Assembly (NCBI GenBank): GCA_018065145.1
Contig: JAGHTW010000016.1
Coordinates: forward strand, 1-49,077
Length of the DNA stretch: 49,077 bases
Direction of reading: 5' to 3'
DNA from: Candidatus Prevotella equi
GTDB lineage: Bacteria > Bacteroidota > Bacteroidia > Bacteroidales > Bacteroidaceae
Part shown: piece by piece, positions 28,512 to 38,637 of the stretch
Layout: each line of letters starts with the position of its first letter
How positions within the stretch are numbered: the first letter of the stretch is position 1
Translations under genes and position numbers: made by a program
The notes under the pieces: model-generated
What the model was told of the DNA's origin: nothing
Databases searched by the model: none
What the model saw: only the letters and a program-made list of their open reading frames with translations

Positions 28512-29634
28512 CACAGGCTGCCATGGCGGCATATGCTTTTTCGCTTGGGTGAAGATGGTCACCGGAGTCAAAGCCTGGTGCAAAGGCACGGTAATCGTCT
28601 TTGTCTCGAACTGCTGCATCAAAGTCTATACATCCATCAAACAGATTGGAGTGTCTTAGCCAGTCATTGAATTCTTTTCGCATATTGTCTCGCTCGTCGG
28701 TATATGTTCTCCATCCAAGAATTGGCAATAGCGTGCCGGCATATACTTTTAGTCCAAGTTCTCTTGCGTGTGAGATGTATAACTCTTCCATGCCCTTTTG
28801 CATTTCTTTACATGTGGGCATATCGCTCCATGGTCGGAATATGTTCACGTCTGTACCAACAGGATGAATAATGTCATTGATACCATGCTGGATGATTACA
28901 GCAGAAGCACCTGCGACATTGGACTCAATCGGGAACCGTGTGGCTCCTTTAAGACCGTATGCCTGATACGTTATACAATCATATTGACGCAATATACGTG
29001 TTCCACTAACGGCTCTTCTGATTATTGAAGTGTCCGTTATGCCTTCGTTCATGCAGCGCAATGTCAAATAGTCAGGCCAACTCTGGGCTGTTATTGAATC
29101 TCCATAGCAAATTATAGCATGATTGCGCTCTTCCGTGAATACATCAATAGTATTTAGGAAGTAGAACCAATTTGTGTTTCTTGTAAGATTTAGTGGCAAA
29201 TCCTTTTCTTCGGCGAAATCGCCATAGCTGTATTGTCCTTTGGATAATGGGCCTGTGATGAGTGTGCCAGCATTCATTTGGGTGCATTCTCCAAGATAAA
29301 TACTGACATCAATAGTGTCACCGCGTTTAACATTAAAAGGTATCTCGTCACTCGTTATCTCTGTGCCAGGAGTGATAGTTACATTCCTTTCGTTGTTGAA
29401 AGTTATTGGAGTAGGACAGTAACTTTCTTTATTCTGAAGTGCTATGCAAACCTTGCTTATGGTTATGTCTTCAGTGCCTGTGAGATTAGAAAATCGGAAA
29501 CGGAGTTTGTTTCCAGAAAAACACATGAGAATAGGATATCGTAATGTGATGTTCTTAGAATAAACACATTCTTTTCTGTCGGTGATAGATGTGGCATTGC
29601 CCCAGCATGCTACCCATTTTGTAAAGTTATTCAT
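28492..29634 (-). CDS. SGNH/GDSL hydrolase
   Basis: A 380-residue enzyme with an N-terminal jelly-roll-like beta domain (about 1-165) and a C-terminal SGNH esterase fold. Block I is YGDSIT with nucleophile Ser180, block III is GIND (about 251-254), and block V is DHLH with catalytic Asp359 and His362. There is no signal peptide, so it is predicted to be cytoplasmic, which is unusual for carbohydrate esterases of this type. The substrate is unknown; acetyl or other acyl esters on sugars are plausible. It has its own promoter (29657-29687) and its 3' end overlaps gldE by 20 bp. Confidence 0.87.
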   Translation of the reverse strand: MNNFTKWVACWGNATSITDRKECVYSKNITLRYPILMCFSGNKLRFRFSNLTGTEDITISKVCIALQNKESYCPTPITFNNERNVTITPGTEITSDEIPFNVKRGDTIDVSIYLGECTQMNAGTLITGPLSKGQYSYGDFAEEKDLPLNLTRNTNWFYFLNTIDVFTEERNHAIICYGDSITAQSWPDYLTLRCMNEGITDTSIIRRAVSGTRILRQYDCITYQAYGLKGATRFPIESNVAGASAVIIQHGINDIIHPVGTDVNIFRPWSDMPTCKEMQKGMEELYISHARELGLKVYAGTLLPILGWRTYTDERDNMRKEFNDWLRHSNLFDGCIDFDAAVRDKDDYRAFAPGFDSGDHLHPSEKAYAAMAACVTLPLP

Positions 29635-29656
29635 TGATTCAGGTTTGATGTTGTTG

Positions 29657-29687
29657 CAAAGTTACAAATAATATTGTATATGACAAA
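29657..29687 (-). promoter_or_regulatory. Promoter of the SGNH hydrolase gene
   Basis: Minus strand: TTTG at 29684-29687, 19 bp spacer, TAACTTTG at 29657-29664; about 16 nt from the predicted start site to the ATG. Confidence 0.78.
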
Positions 29688-29740
29688 GAAAATATTGTAA
29701 TTTTTGGTTTGTGGTATGATTATTCGTAGCTTACAAAATA

Positions 29741-29821
29741 CAAAAAGGGGTCAGCACAGGACGTGCCGACCCACGGCGATTTCGCTATAAGAAGATAAAA
29801 AATAACGCGAAATCTATTAGT
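29741..29821 (-). ncRNA. Candidate small RNA with own promoter and terminator
   Basis: About 80 nt on the minus strand between the SGNH gene and atpD. A complete promoter lies directly upstream (29827-29858). The predicted RNA has an 8-bp hairpin (arms 29807-29814 and 29778-29785, U-rich 21-nt loop) and ends in a 10-bp GC-rich terminator hairpin (29748-29757 with 29763-29772) followed by five U. The one irregular pair in the terminator is G-U in the minus-strand RNA but A-C in the plus-strand RNA, which argues for minus-strand function. An open frame here (29720-29908) runs through both hairpins and looks random. Not a family I recognise. Confidence 0.6.
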
Positions 29822-29826
29822 GATGG

Positions 29827-29858
29827 CAAAGTTAGAAATAATTATTCTAATGTGCAAA
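29827..29858 (-). promoter_or_regulatory. Promoter of the candidate small RNA
   Basis: Minus strand: TTTG at 29855-29858, 20 bp spacer, TAACTTTG at 29827-29834, as good as the rpsP promoter. No coding gene starts downstream within reach, only the hairpins at 29748-29814. Confidence 0.72.
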
Positions 29859-29894
29859 AAAAATATGACAATTTTAATATTTTTGTAAAAAAAA

Positions 29895-29925
29895 TTTGTT
29901 GATTCCAAAATTTTTGCTAAATTTG
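29895..29925 (+). promoter_or_regulatory. Promoter of the ATP synthase operon
   Basis: TTTG at 29895-29898, 19 bp spacer, TAAATTTG at 29918-29925. The predicted transcript starts near 29932, leaving an untranslated leader of about 80 nt before atpD. Confidence 0.78.
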
Positions 29926-29977
29926 CAACATGTTTTGTTGATAATTGTCAAATCCAAATGTTCAGCAAAACACCTGA

Positions 29978-31519
<1,542 letters not shown>

Positions 31520-31536
31520 TAGGAAGGAGGTTTCCT

Positions 31537-31779
31537 ATGTTGAAATTAAAGATAGTTTCACCGGAGAAAGTTCTCTACGAAGGCGAGACAACTCTCGTAA
31601 AAGTACCAGGTGTACAAGGTGAGTTTGAAATCCTTAATAACCACGCACCTATTATTTCTGCATTGCAAAAAGGCGTTGTCCTCTATGAAACAAAGGATGG
31701 ACGCACGCAGATAGAAATTGCTGGTGGTTTTGTAGAGGTACTGAAGAATAATATAAGTCTCTGTATTGAAAGAGAATAA
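31537..31779 (+). CDS. atpC: F1 ATP synthase subunit epsilon (short form)
   Basis: Central-stalk subunit. The 80-residue protein keeps the N-terminal beta-sandwich (LKIVSPEKVLYEGE, GEFEILNNHAPIISAL) but lacks the C-terminal helical hairpin that inhibits ATP hydrolysis in E. coli, as is usual in this phylum. It has a good ribosome-binding site (AGGAAGGAGG) 18 bp after atpD, one of the few strong ones in the window. Confidence 0.95.
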   Translation: MLKLKIVSPEKVLYEGETTLVKVPGVQGEFEILNNHAPIISALQKGVVLYETKDGRTQIEIAGGFVEVLKNNISLCIERE

Positions 31780-31785
31780 AGGAAA

Positions 31786-32070
31786 ATGTTGAGCACTCTG
31801 ATTATAATATCGACTGCAATAATGACAGGCGTCACTGTTGGTTCAATAAAGCTTTGGAACCTTGCAACGATAGAGCAACGCACCAAATTGTTCTTTGCAA
31901 CAACGATAATACGCTTGTTGTTATCTGTCATAATATTTGCTGTAAGTATATACGCATTACGCTCTGACATTGAACAGGTTAAGATATTTACCGTAATCTT
32001 TGCTCCAACATATTTTCTGTTTCTTTTATTTGATACGGGATACTTCTATTATTCCTGCAATAAAAAATAA
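31786..32070 (+). CDS. AtpI-like small membrane protein of the ATP synthase operon
   Basis: A 94-residue protein with two or three predicted membrane helices (about 1-20, 35-60, 68-88). It occupies the place between epsilon and subunit a where other operons carry AtpI or AtpZ, which help c-ring assembly or Mg2+ supply. I do not see enough sequence identity to name it; the role is inferred from position. It starts 6 bp after atpC. Confidence 0.75.
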   Translation: MLSTLIIISTAIMTGVTVGSIKLWNLATIEQRTKLFFATTIIRLLLSVIIFAVSIYALRSDIEQVKIFTVIFAPTYFLFLLFDTGYFYYSCNKK

Positions 32071-32091
32071 TTAATGTAAACATTTTCTATA

Positions 32092-33192
32092 ATGAAATAT
32101 CTCAGAACCATATTGCTCATGCTGGCTGTAACCTTCACAGCAAATGTTGCTTTTGCCGCTGAACATTCCGAGAATGAGGAAGAAGGTGGTATAAGTTTGA
32201 AGGAGATATTGTTCGGACATGTACAGGATGCATACCAGTGGCACGTCACTGACTTAGGCGGTGAGCCTGTTATCATCCATCTGCCGATGATATTCTACAG
32301 TCAGAACAGTGGTTTTCATGTTTATTGTACATCACAGTTTGAACATGAACCTAATGCAGAGCTTTTGCGCGAAGGTCCTGACGGATTCTATATTCAGGGT
32401 GCTGAGGATGAAAAAGGTAAGATAGTAGAAAAAGTAGGTGATGAATTGCAGCCTGTATGTTTTGATATATCAATTACAAAGCAAGTTTGCATACTTTTTA
32501 TTGACGCTATTATCTTGTTGTTGTGCATCCTCATTCCGGCTCGTTGGTGTAAGAAGCACAAAGTTGACGATCCAGCTCCAAGTGGATTTACAGGTATGAT
32601 GCACATGTTGATAATGTCTGTATATAACGACCTTATCAAATCTACTTTGGGTGATAAGGCTGACAAGTATGCTCCTTATCTGCTTACTTGCTTCTTCTTC
32701 ATCTTCTTTGCGAATTTGATGGGTGTTATGCCATTCCCTCCTGGCGGTGGTAATATTACGGGTAATATAGCAGTTACAGCCTTTCTGGCGTTGTGTACAT
32801 TCCTTGTTACCAATGTGACAGGAAATGGTCATTATTGGAGAGAAATCTTCTGGCCAGAAGTACCTACATGGCTGAAGTGCCCAGTTCCACTTATGCCTGT
32901 GATAGAGTTGTTTGGTGTCTTCATCAAGCCTATTGTCCTTATGGTGCGACTTTTTGCAAATATGCTTGCTGGTCATGCCATTGCGATATCACTTTCATGC
33001 ATGATATTTATCATGTTTGGTCTTGGTGGTTTTATGGGCAACCTATTAGGTGGAATCATTACTCCTGTAAGTGTTCTCATGAGCATCTTCATGATGTTCC
33101 TTGAACTTCTTGTGTGCTACATACAAGCAATGGTATTTACCTTGCTTAGTGCCATCTATATTGAGATGTCACATGCACATCATCACGAATAA
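32092..33192 (+). CDS. atpB: Fo ATP synthase subunit a
   Basis: Proton channel subunit of Fo. The 366-residue protein is longer than the E. coli form (271). It has a signal-peptide-like N-terminus (MKYLRTILLMLAVTFTANVAFAA) and an extracytoplasmic region up to about residue 130, followed by the usual membrane helices. The essential arginine is Arg286 in VLMVRLFANMLAGH. The N-terminal extension is a phylum trait. The operon context confirms the call. Confidence 0.96.
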   Translation: MKYLRTILLMLAVTFTANVAFAAEHSENEEEGGISLKEILFGHVQDAYQWHVTDLGGEPVIIHLPMIFYSQNSGFHVYCTSQFEHEPNAELLREGPDGFYIQGAEDEKGKIVEKVGDELQPVCFDISITKQVCILFIDAIILLLCILIPARWCKKHKVDDPAPSGFTGMMHMLIMSVYNDLIKSTLGDKADKYAPYLLTCFFFIFFANLMGVMPFPPGGGNITGNIAVTAFLALCTFLVTNVTGNGHYWREIFWPEVPTWLKCPVPLMPVIELFGVFIKPIVLMVRLFANMLAGHAIAISLSCMIFIMFGLGGFMGNLLGGIITPVSVLMSIFMMFLELLVCYIQAMVFTLLSAIYIEMSHAHHHE

Positions 33193-33276
33193 GAAAAAAT
33201 AGCTTTGTCTCCGAATGACAGGGTTAAACAAAATTAAAAGAATTATTAAATTATAAACCTTTAAATTATTACAACT

Positions 33277-33522
33277 ATGATTAGTTTAGTAGCTTTACTC
33301 GCATCAGAGCTTGGTACTCTCGGTGCAACAATTGGTGGTGGTCTTGCAGTTATCGGTGCTGGTATCGGTATTGGTAAGATTGGTGGTCAGGCAATGGACG
33401 CAATGGCACGTCAGCCAGAGATGCAGCCTAAGCTTCAGTCTTCTATGATTGTTGCTGCTGCTCTTGTTGAGGGTGCAACCTTCTTCACTTTGATTATTTC
33501 TATTCTTGCACTTTTCGTGTAA
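33277..33522 (+). CDS. atpE: Fo ATP synthase subunit c
   Basis: Ring subunit. The 81 residues form two helices linked by the polar loop ARQPEMQPKLQ. The ion-carrying carboxylate is Glu65 in LVEGATFF. Gly follows Glu65, where sodium-binding rings have Ser or Thr, so proton coupling is the better inference. The N-terminal helix has the glycine zipper GGGLAVIGAGIGIG. Confidence 0.96.
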   Translation: MISLVALLASELGTLGATIGGGLAVIGAGIGIGKIGGQAMDAMARQPEMQPKLQSSMIVAAALVEGATFFTLIISILALFV

Positions 33523-33544
33523 AAATTAAATCCTATCCAACAAT

Positions 33545-34042
33545 ATGTCATTAATAACGCCTGATTTTGGTCTGTTCTTCTGGATGGCTGTCGTTTTCCT
33601 TTGTGTGCTTGCCATACTTTGGAAATTTGGATTCCCTGTGATTGTTAATATGGTTAATGAGCGCAAGGCATTCATTGATGGTAGTCTTCAGAAGGCACAT
33701 GAGGCAACAGAACGTCTCGCCAATATACAAAAGGAAGGCGAAGCACTATTGCAGGAGGCACGTGAGAAACAATCCGTTCTTCTCAAGGAGGCTAAGGAGA
33801 CTCACGATGCTATCGTTGCAAAGGCTGAGGGCGATGCTCGCGAACAGGCGAACAAGTTACTTGCTGATGCTAAGGCTCAGATAGAGGCAGAGAAAGCTGC
33901 TGCTATCAGGGAGATTCGCACACAGGTAGCAGAGTTATCTGTTCAAATTGCCGAAAAGGTGGTTCGTCAGAATCTGAGCGATAATACTGCCCAGATGCAA
34001 CTAATAGACAAACTGCTGGATGAGGTTTCTGTTGAGAAGTAA
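33545..34042 (+). CDS. atpF: Fo ATP synthase subunit b
   Basis: Peripheral stalk. The 165-residue protein has one N-terminal membrane helix (about 8-28) and a long charged helix (about 32-150) with Ala/Glu/Lys heptads, as usual for the right-handed coiled coil of b. There is a 22-bp gap after atpE. Confidence 0.96.
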   Translation: MSLITPDFGLFFWMAVVFLCVLAILWKFGFPVIVNMVNERKAFIDGSLQKAHEATERLANIQKEGEALLQEAREKQSVLLKEAKETHDAIVAKAEGDAREQANKLLADAKAQIEAEKAAAIREIRTQVAELSVQIAEKVVRQNLSDNTAQMQLIDKLLDEVSVEK

Positions 34043-34098
34043 GACTCAAATCCAATAGTTATCAATTATTAATTGTTCATTATTAATTAGAATTGCTT

Positions 34099-34632
34099 AT
34101 GGATTTAGGAGTAATATCGGTAAGATACGCGCGAGCATTGCTTAAGTGCAGTCTTGATGCGAAAAAGGAAGACTTGGTATATCAGGAGATGATGACTCTC
34201 GCAGAGAGTTATATCAAAGTACCAGAACTTCGTCGCACCATAGATAATCCGATGATGTCTGTTGACAAAAAAGCACAGTTATTGCAGATAGCATCAGGAA
34301 ATGACGTTACAGAGATAACAGAGCGCCTTATTTCACTTGTACTGAAGGAAGGACGTGAAGGTGTCATGCAGTTTATTGCAAACTCGTACATAACTCTTTA
34401 CCGTCAACAGAAGAATATCACCCGCGGTAAACTTATAACCGCTGTTCCCGTTGCTCCCGAAGTAGAGGAGAAGATGAAGCAGATGGTTATGAGTAGAACT
34501 AACGGAGCTGTAGAATTTGTAACGGAGGTAAATCCAGATATAATAGGTGGATTTGTATTGGAATACGACACCTATCGTATGGATACGAGCGTTAAGTCGC
34601 AGCTCAACAAGATTCTCAAACAATTAAACTAA
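34099..34632 (+). CDS. atpH: F1 ATP synthase subunit delta
   Basis: Joins the peripheral stalk to the top of F1. The 177-residue protein starts MDLGVISVRYARALL, the standard delta/OSCP start, and the C-terminus includes PDIIGGFVLEYDTYRMDTSVKSQLNKI. The ORF has a TTG six bases earlier, but the ATG at 34099 gives the family-typical start. It is 7 bp from atpA. Confidence 0.96.
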   Translation: MDLGVISVRYARALLKCSLDAKKEDLVYQEMMTLAESYIKVPELRRTIDNPMMSVDKKAQLLQIASGNDVTEITERLISLVLKEGREGVMQFIANSYITLYRQQKNITRGKLITAVPVAPEVEEKMKQMVMSRTNGAVEFVTEVNPDIIGGFVLEYDTYRMDTSVKSQLNKILKQLN

Positions 34633-34639
34633 CTAAACA

Positions 34640-36223
34640 ATGTCAGATAAAATTAAACCAAGCGAAGTGTCACAGGTCCTTCTCGAACAGTTGCAGGGTG
34701 TTTCCACTACAGCTGATTTTGACGAGGTAGGTACCGTATTGACCGTCAGCGACGGTGTGGCTCGTATATACGGTCTGCGCAATGCAGAGGCAAACGAGTT
34801 GCTTGAGTTCGAAAACGGTACAATGGCAATCGTAATGAACCTTGAGGAAGACAACGTTGGTTGTGTCCTTCTTGGTCCTACGAGCGGTATTAAGGAGGGA
34901 CAGGTAGTGAAGCGTACAAAGCGTATTGCTTCAATTCGTGTCAATGACAATATGCTGGGTCGTGTTATCAATCCAATTGGTCAGGCGATTGATGGTAAGG
35001 GCGATATTGACCTTACTGGCGCTTTTGAAATGCCATTGGACCGTAAAGCACCTGGTGTTATATATCGTCAGCCAGTAAAGCAGCCTTTGCAGACAGGTAT
35101 CAAGGCCGTTGACTCAATGATCCCTATTGGTCGTGGTCAGCGTGAGCTTATCATTGGTGACCGTCAGACGGGTAAAACAGCCATTGCTATTGATACGATC
35201 ATCAATCAGAAGTCATTCTATGAGCAGGGCAAGCCTGTATATTGTATTTACGTAGCGATCGGACAGAAAGCGTCAACCGTTGCAGCTCTTGTTCAGAATT
35301 TGAAGGAGCGAGGCGCATTGCCATATACTATTATTGTATCGGCTACTGCTGCTGACCCTGCTGCTATGCAATATTATGCACCATTTGCTGGTGCTGCTAT
35401 CGGTGAGTATTTCCGTGACCGTGGTGAGCATGCACTTGTGATATATGATGATTTGTCAAAGCAAGCTGTTGCTTATCGTGAGGTATCACTGATTCTGCGT
35501 CGTCCTTCTGGTCGTGAGGCTTATCCTGGAGATGTATTCTACCTTCATTCACGTCTTCTTGAGCGTGCTGCCAAGATCAACGAGCAGCAGGAAGTGGCAG
35601 AGCAGATGAACGACCTCCCAGAATGTCTTAAGGGACATGTCAAGGCTGGTGGTTCTCTCACAGCGTTGCCAATCATTGAGACACAGGCAGGTGACGTATC
35701 TGCTTACATCCCAACCAACGTGATCTCTATTACCGATGGTCAGATATACCTGGAGTCAGACCTCTTCAACCAGGGCTTCCGTCCTGCCATCAACGTAGGT
35801 ATTTCTGTATCACGTGTTGGTGGTTCGGCACAGATAAAGTCAATGAAGAAGGTTGCTGGTACTCTGAAAATCGACCAGGCACAGTATCGTGAGCTTGAGT
35901 CTTTCTCAAAGTTCTCTAGTGATATGGATGCTGTAACAGCGATGACGCTTGATCGTGGACGTAAGAACAACCAGTTGCTCATTCAGCCACAGTATTCTCC
36001 AATGCCAGTAGGCGAGCAGATAGCAATTCTTTATTGTGGTACCCATGGTCTCATGGCGCCGGTACCTGTTACAAGTATCCGTGAATGTCAGGATACGTTC
36101 CTTGAGGTTATGCGTAACAAGCATCAGGACGTTATTGATGCTCTCGGCTCTGGTAAGATTGACGATAGCATGACTGCCGTTATAGAACAGGTGATGGCAG
36201 ACGTAGCAGGACAGTACAAGTAA
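34640..36223 (+). CDS. atpA: F1 ATP synthase subunit alpha
   Basis: Non-catalytic nucleotide-binding subunit of F1. The 527-residue protein has Walker A GDRQTGKT (173-180), the family signature region [17 protein letters not shown], and the DELSE-equivalent stalk contact at the C-terminus. Full length; 10 bp upstream of atpG. Confidence 0.98.
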   Translation: MSDKIKPSEVSQVLLEQLQGVSTTADFDEVGTVLTVSDGVARIYGLRNAEANELLEFENGTMAIVMNLEEDNVGCVLLGPTSGIKEGQVVKRTKRIASIRVNDNMLGRVINPIGQAIDGKGDIDLTGAFEMPLDRKAPGVIYRQPVKQPLQTGIKAVDSMIPIGRGQRELIIGDRQTGKTAIAIDTIINQKSFYEQGKPVYCIYVAIGQKASTVAALVQNLKERGALPYTIIVSATAADPAAMQYYAPFAGAAIGEYFRDRGEHALVIYDDLSKQAVAYREVSLILRRPSGREAYPGDVFYLHSRLLERAAKINEQQEVAEQMNDLPECLKGHVKAGGSLTALPIIETQAGDVSAYIPTNVISITDGQIYLESDLFNQGFRPAINVGISVSRVGGSAQIKSMKKVAGTLKIDQAQYRELESFSKFSSDMDAVTAMTLDRGRKNNQLLIQPQYSPMPVGEQIAILYCGTHGLMAPVPVTSIRECQDTFLEVMRNKHQDVIDALGSGKIDDSMTAVIEQVMADVAGQYK

Positions 36224-36233
36224 ATATTGAACT

Positions 36234-37208
36234 ATGGCAAGTCTTAAAGAAATAAAAAACCGCATAGCATCCGTTCAGAGCACTCGTAAGATTACCAGTG
36301 CCATGAAGATGGTAGCTTCCAGTAAGCTCCACCATGCACAGGTGATGATAGAGAATATGCTCCCCTACGAGAATCTCCTTGAGACAATGCTCAAATCGTT
36401 TCTCGCGGCAGATGTTGACGCTCGTGGTGCTCTCACCGAAAACCGTAAGGTAAAGAAGGTTGCGTTGTTGGTCTTCGCGAGTAATTCCAGCCTTTGTGGT
36501 GGTTTCAATGCCAATGTCCTTAAGATGATGCAGAAACTCATCGACTGTTATACAGAATCGGGCGTTGAAGTATTGCTATATCCTATAGGCCGCAAGGTAG
36601 CGGAGAAGGTGAATAAACTCGGACTGCCATCTGCAGGTAATTTTAACAGTCTCGCAGACAAACCAAATTCTATTGAGTGTGCTCACATAGGACGTTCTCT
36701 AATGTCAATGTTCGAGGCGGGCGAGATAGACAAGGTAGAGATGATATACCATCATTTTAAGTCAGCCGGATCACAGATTCTTACGACAAAGACGCTGTTC
36801 CCGATAGACGTAGAAGAAGCGATGGACTATGATCATACGCGAGACCTGAAGAATAACATTGCAACTGGTGATGCTGCAGAATACCTTGAGCGACAAGGTG
36901 GTCATCAGGCATTGGAGGGGCAAAGTTCTGGTTCGAAGGCAAAGTCGCTGAATGATAATTTCATCGTTGAGCCAGATCGTCCGACAGTCCTGAGCATGCT
37001 TATTCCGCGCTACGTCAACCTCATGGTATATACCGCACTCCTTGACAGCAATGCCTCAGAGCATGCAGCTCGTATGGTTGCCATGCAGACTGCTACTGAC
37101 AATGCCGACGAGTTGCTACGCATTCTCAACCTGCAGTACAACAAGAGCCGTCAGCAAGCTATCACAAGTGAACTGCTTGACATCATGGGTGGTTCTGTAA
37201 ACAACTAA
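36234..37208 (+). CDS. atpG: F1 ATP synthase subunit gamma
   Basis: Rotor shaft of F1. The 324-residue protein begins MASLKEIKNRIASVQSTRKITSAMKMVA and ends with the long helix ATDNADELLRILNLQYNKSRQQAITSELLDI. At 324 it is longer than the usual 285-295: an inserted segment (about residues 215-255, including GDAAEYLERQGGHQALEGQ) extends the central globular domain. Last gene of the operon, followed by a terminator. Confidence 0.97.
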   Translation: MASLKEIKNRIASVQSTRKITSAMKMVASSKLHHAQVMIENMLPYENLLETMLKSFLAADVDARGALTENRKVKKVALLVFASNSSLCGGFNANVLKMMQKLIDCYTESGVEVLLYPIGRKVAEKVNKLGLPSAGNFNSLADKPNSIECAHIGRSLMSMFEAGEIDKVEMIYHHFKSAGSQILTTKTLFPIDVEEAMDYDHTRDLKNNIATGDAAEYLERQGGHQALEGQSSGSKAKSLNDNFIVEPDRPTVLSMLIPRYVNLMVYTALLDSNASEHAARMVAMQTATDNADELLRILNLQYNKSRQQAITSELLDIMGGSVNN

Positions 37209-37256
37209 CAATAAGAATCCATAGGACACTATCTTAGTGCATATATAAATGATTAG

Positions 37257-37293
37257 GACCCGGCAGTAAAATCCCACTGTCGGGTCCTTTTGT
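37257..37293 (+). terminator. Rho-independent terminator of the ATP synthase operon
   Basis: A 12-bp stem GGACCCGGCAGT (37257-37268) with ACTGTCGGGTCC (37277-37288), one G-U pair, then TTTT. It is 48 bp after the atpG stop. Confidence 0.92.
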
Positions 37294-37332
37294 AAATAAT
37301 AGATATTATCTTTGATAAAAAATATAAAGTTT

Positions 37333-37923
37333 ATGACAAGAAGAGAAGAACTGGAGCAGATGCCTTCATTGAAGGCAGAACTGGAAAAGATGCAAGCGGG
37401 TCTGCCGTATGACGCTCATACACCAGAGATGTATGAATATCGTGATGAGGTAAAGAAACTCCTGCGCAGGCTGAATATCACGGAGTATCATGAAGAGAGC
37501 ATGAAATCCATAACGCGTGAGTTGCTTTCAAATGCTGCTGACGATGTATATGTAGAACCACCATTTCATTGCGATTATGGTAATCTGATATTTGCAGAAC
37601 AAGGAGTATGGATAAACTTCGGCTGTACCATTCTCGATGGCGGTGGTGTATATATAGGAAAGAAGACGCTCATAGCACCCAACGTAAGTATCTTTACCGC
37701 AGGCCATCCTCTTGATGCCGACGAGCGTGATGAATGGGAATACTGCAAACCGGTACACATTGGTGAGCGATGCTGGATAGGTGGCAATGTGACTATATGT
37801 CCAGGCGTTACCATAGGAGACAGATGTGTCATTGGTGCTGGCGCTGTAGTCGTTAAGGATATCCCGTCTGATACCCTCGCCGTAGGCAATCCTGCTCGAG
37901 TCGTCAAGAAACTCTCAAAGTAG
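37333..37923 (+). CDS. Sugar O-acetyltransferase, left-handed beta-helix family (Maa/LacA-like)
   Basis: About 196 residues. An N-terminal helical cap (MTRREELEQMPSL, EMYEYRDEVKKLLRRLN) is typical of maltose and galactoside acetyltransferases. Hexapeptide repeats follow, with GCTILDGGGVYIGKKTLIAPNVSIFTAGHP (the His in AGHP is catalytic) and VTIGDRCVIGAGAVVVKDIPSDTLAVGNPA. It uses acetyl-CoA to acetylate a sugar hydroxyl; the sugar is unknown. A possible -7 box TATCTTTG is at 37308-37315, and I therefore prefer the ATG at 37333. Confidence 0.9.
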   Translation: MTRREELEQMPSLKAELEKMQAGLPYDAHTPEMYEYRDEVKKLLRRLNITEYHEESMKSITRELLSNAADDVYVEPPFHCDYGNLIFAEQGVWINFGCTILDGGGVYIGKKTLIAPNVSIFTAGHPLDADERDEWEYCKPVHIGERCWIGGNVTICPGVTIGDRCVIGAGAVVVKDIPSDTLAVGNPARVVKKLSK

Positions 37924-37970
37924 AATAAAAAGAGATTTCTTCGTAGTTGGAAAACCGAAAACCATTGAAC

Positions 37971-38519
37971 TTACTTTACCCAAACGACGAAATCATCCTT
38001 TCGTGGAGCCTGAGGCTTCAGTGCATCAGGTGCAGCATAACCCAGTATGCAATTGCCTATGCCCACATATTCGTCCTCTATACCCAGTTCCGCCAGTATC
38101 TGCTTTCCCTCCTGAGTTTCGAAAGTCTCTTTTGCACGGTGAATCCAGCACGAGCCAAGACCCAGGCTCTGGGCAGCTATCATCATGTTTTCCATCACGA
38201 GGGAGCCGTCATAGACGTTAGTACCAACCTCCTTCTTTGCCAGAACCACCAGCACTACAGGCGCTCCATAGAAAGGGTCGCTGTGTCCTGACGAAGTAGT
38301 CAGATTCTTTCCAATCACGATTTCGAGGTTTATGCGGCTAAGTCGGTCGCGCATCTCCCTATTTGTCACGGCAATAATCTTTCCTGCCTGTTTGTTCATG
38401 CCAGAAGGAGCGTATGTACCTGCCTTTACCACCTGTTCCACTAGTTCCAGCGGAACCTGCTGATTAGTGTATTTCTTCACGCTACGGCGTGAGATAATGT
38501 TTTCAATTGTCTGATTCAT
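37971..38519 (-). CDS. Nitroreductase family protein
   Basis: A 182-residue FMN-binding oxidoreductase. The start IISRRSVKKYTNQQVPLELVEQVVKAGTYAPSG is the flavin-binding region, and LGLGSCWIHRAKETF is the usual C-terminal half. The physiological substrate is unknown. It converges on the acetyltransferase gene (47 bp gap). No clear promoter box is visible in the 118 bp upstream, which otherwise hold only an 8-bp inverted repeat (38583-38590 with 38605-38612) without a T-run. Confidence 0.92.
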   Translation of the reverse strand: MNQTIENIISRRSVKKYTNQQVPLELVEQVVKAGTYAPSGMNKQAGKIIAVTNREMRDRLSRINLEIVIGKNLTTSSGHSDPFYGAPVVLVVLAKKEVGTNVYDGSLVMENMMIAAQSLGLGSCWIHRAKETFETQEGKQILAELGIEDEYVGIGNCILGYAAPDALKPQAPRKDDFVVWVK

Positions 38520-38637
38520 AAAATTATTTTGTTGAAAATTAGTCTTTTGTCACAAAAATCCCGTCATGACATTACCTTGACCAGAGCGTTATAGAACTCA
38601 GGAAAACGCTCTTCTAACGCAACCGGTCTTCCTGTCC

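Noticed and set aside
29720..29908. 62-residue ORF on the minus strand between the SGNH gene and atpD
   Set aside because: It crosses a terminator hairpin and a promoter and has no protein-like composition. The small-RNA reading explains the region better.
38583..38612. Terminator after the GH43 gene
   Set aside because: An 8-bp inverted repeat with a 14-nt loop exists, but no T-run follows on either strand.
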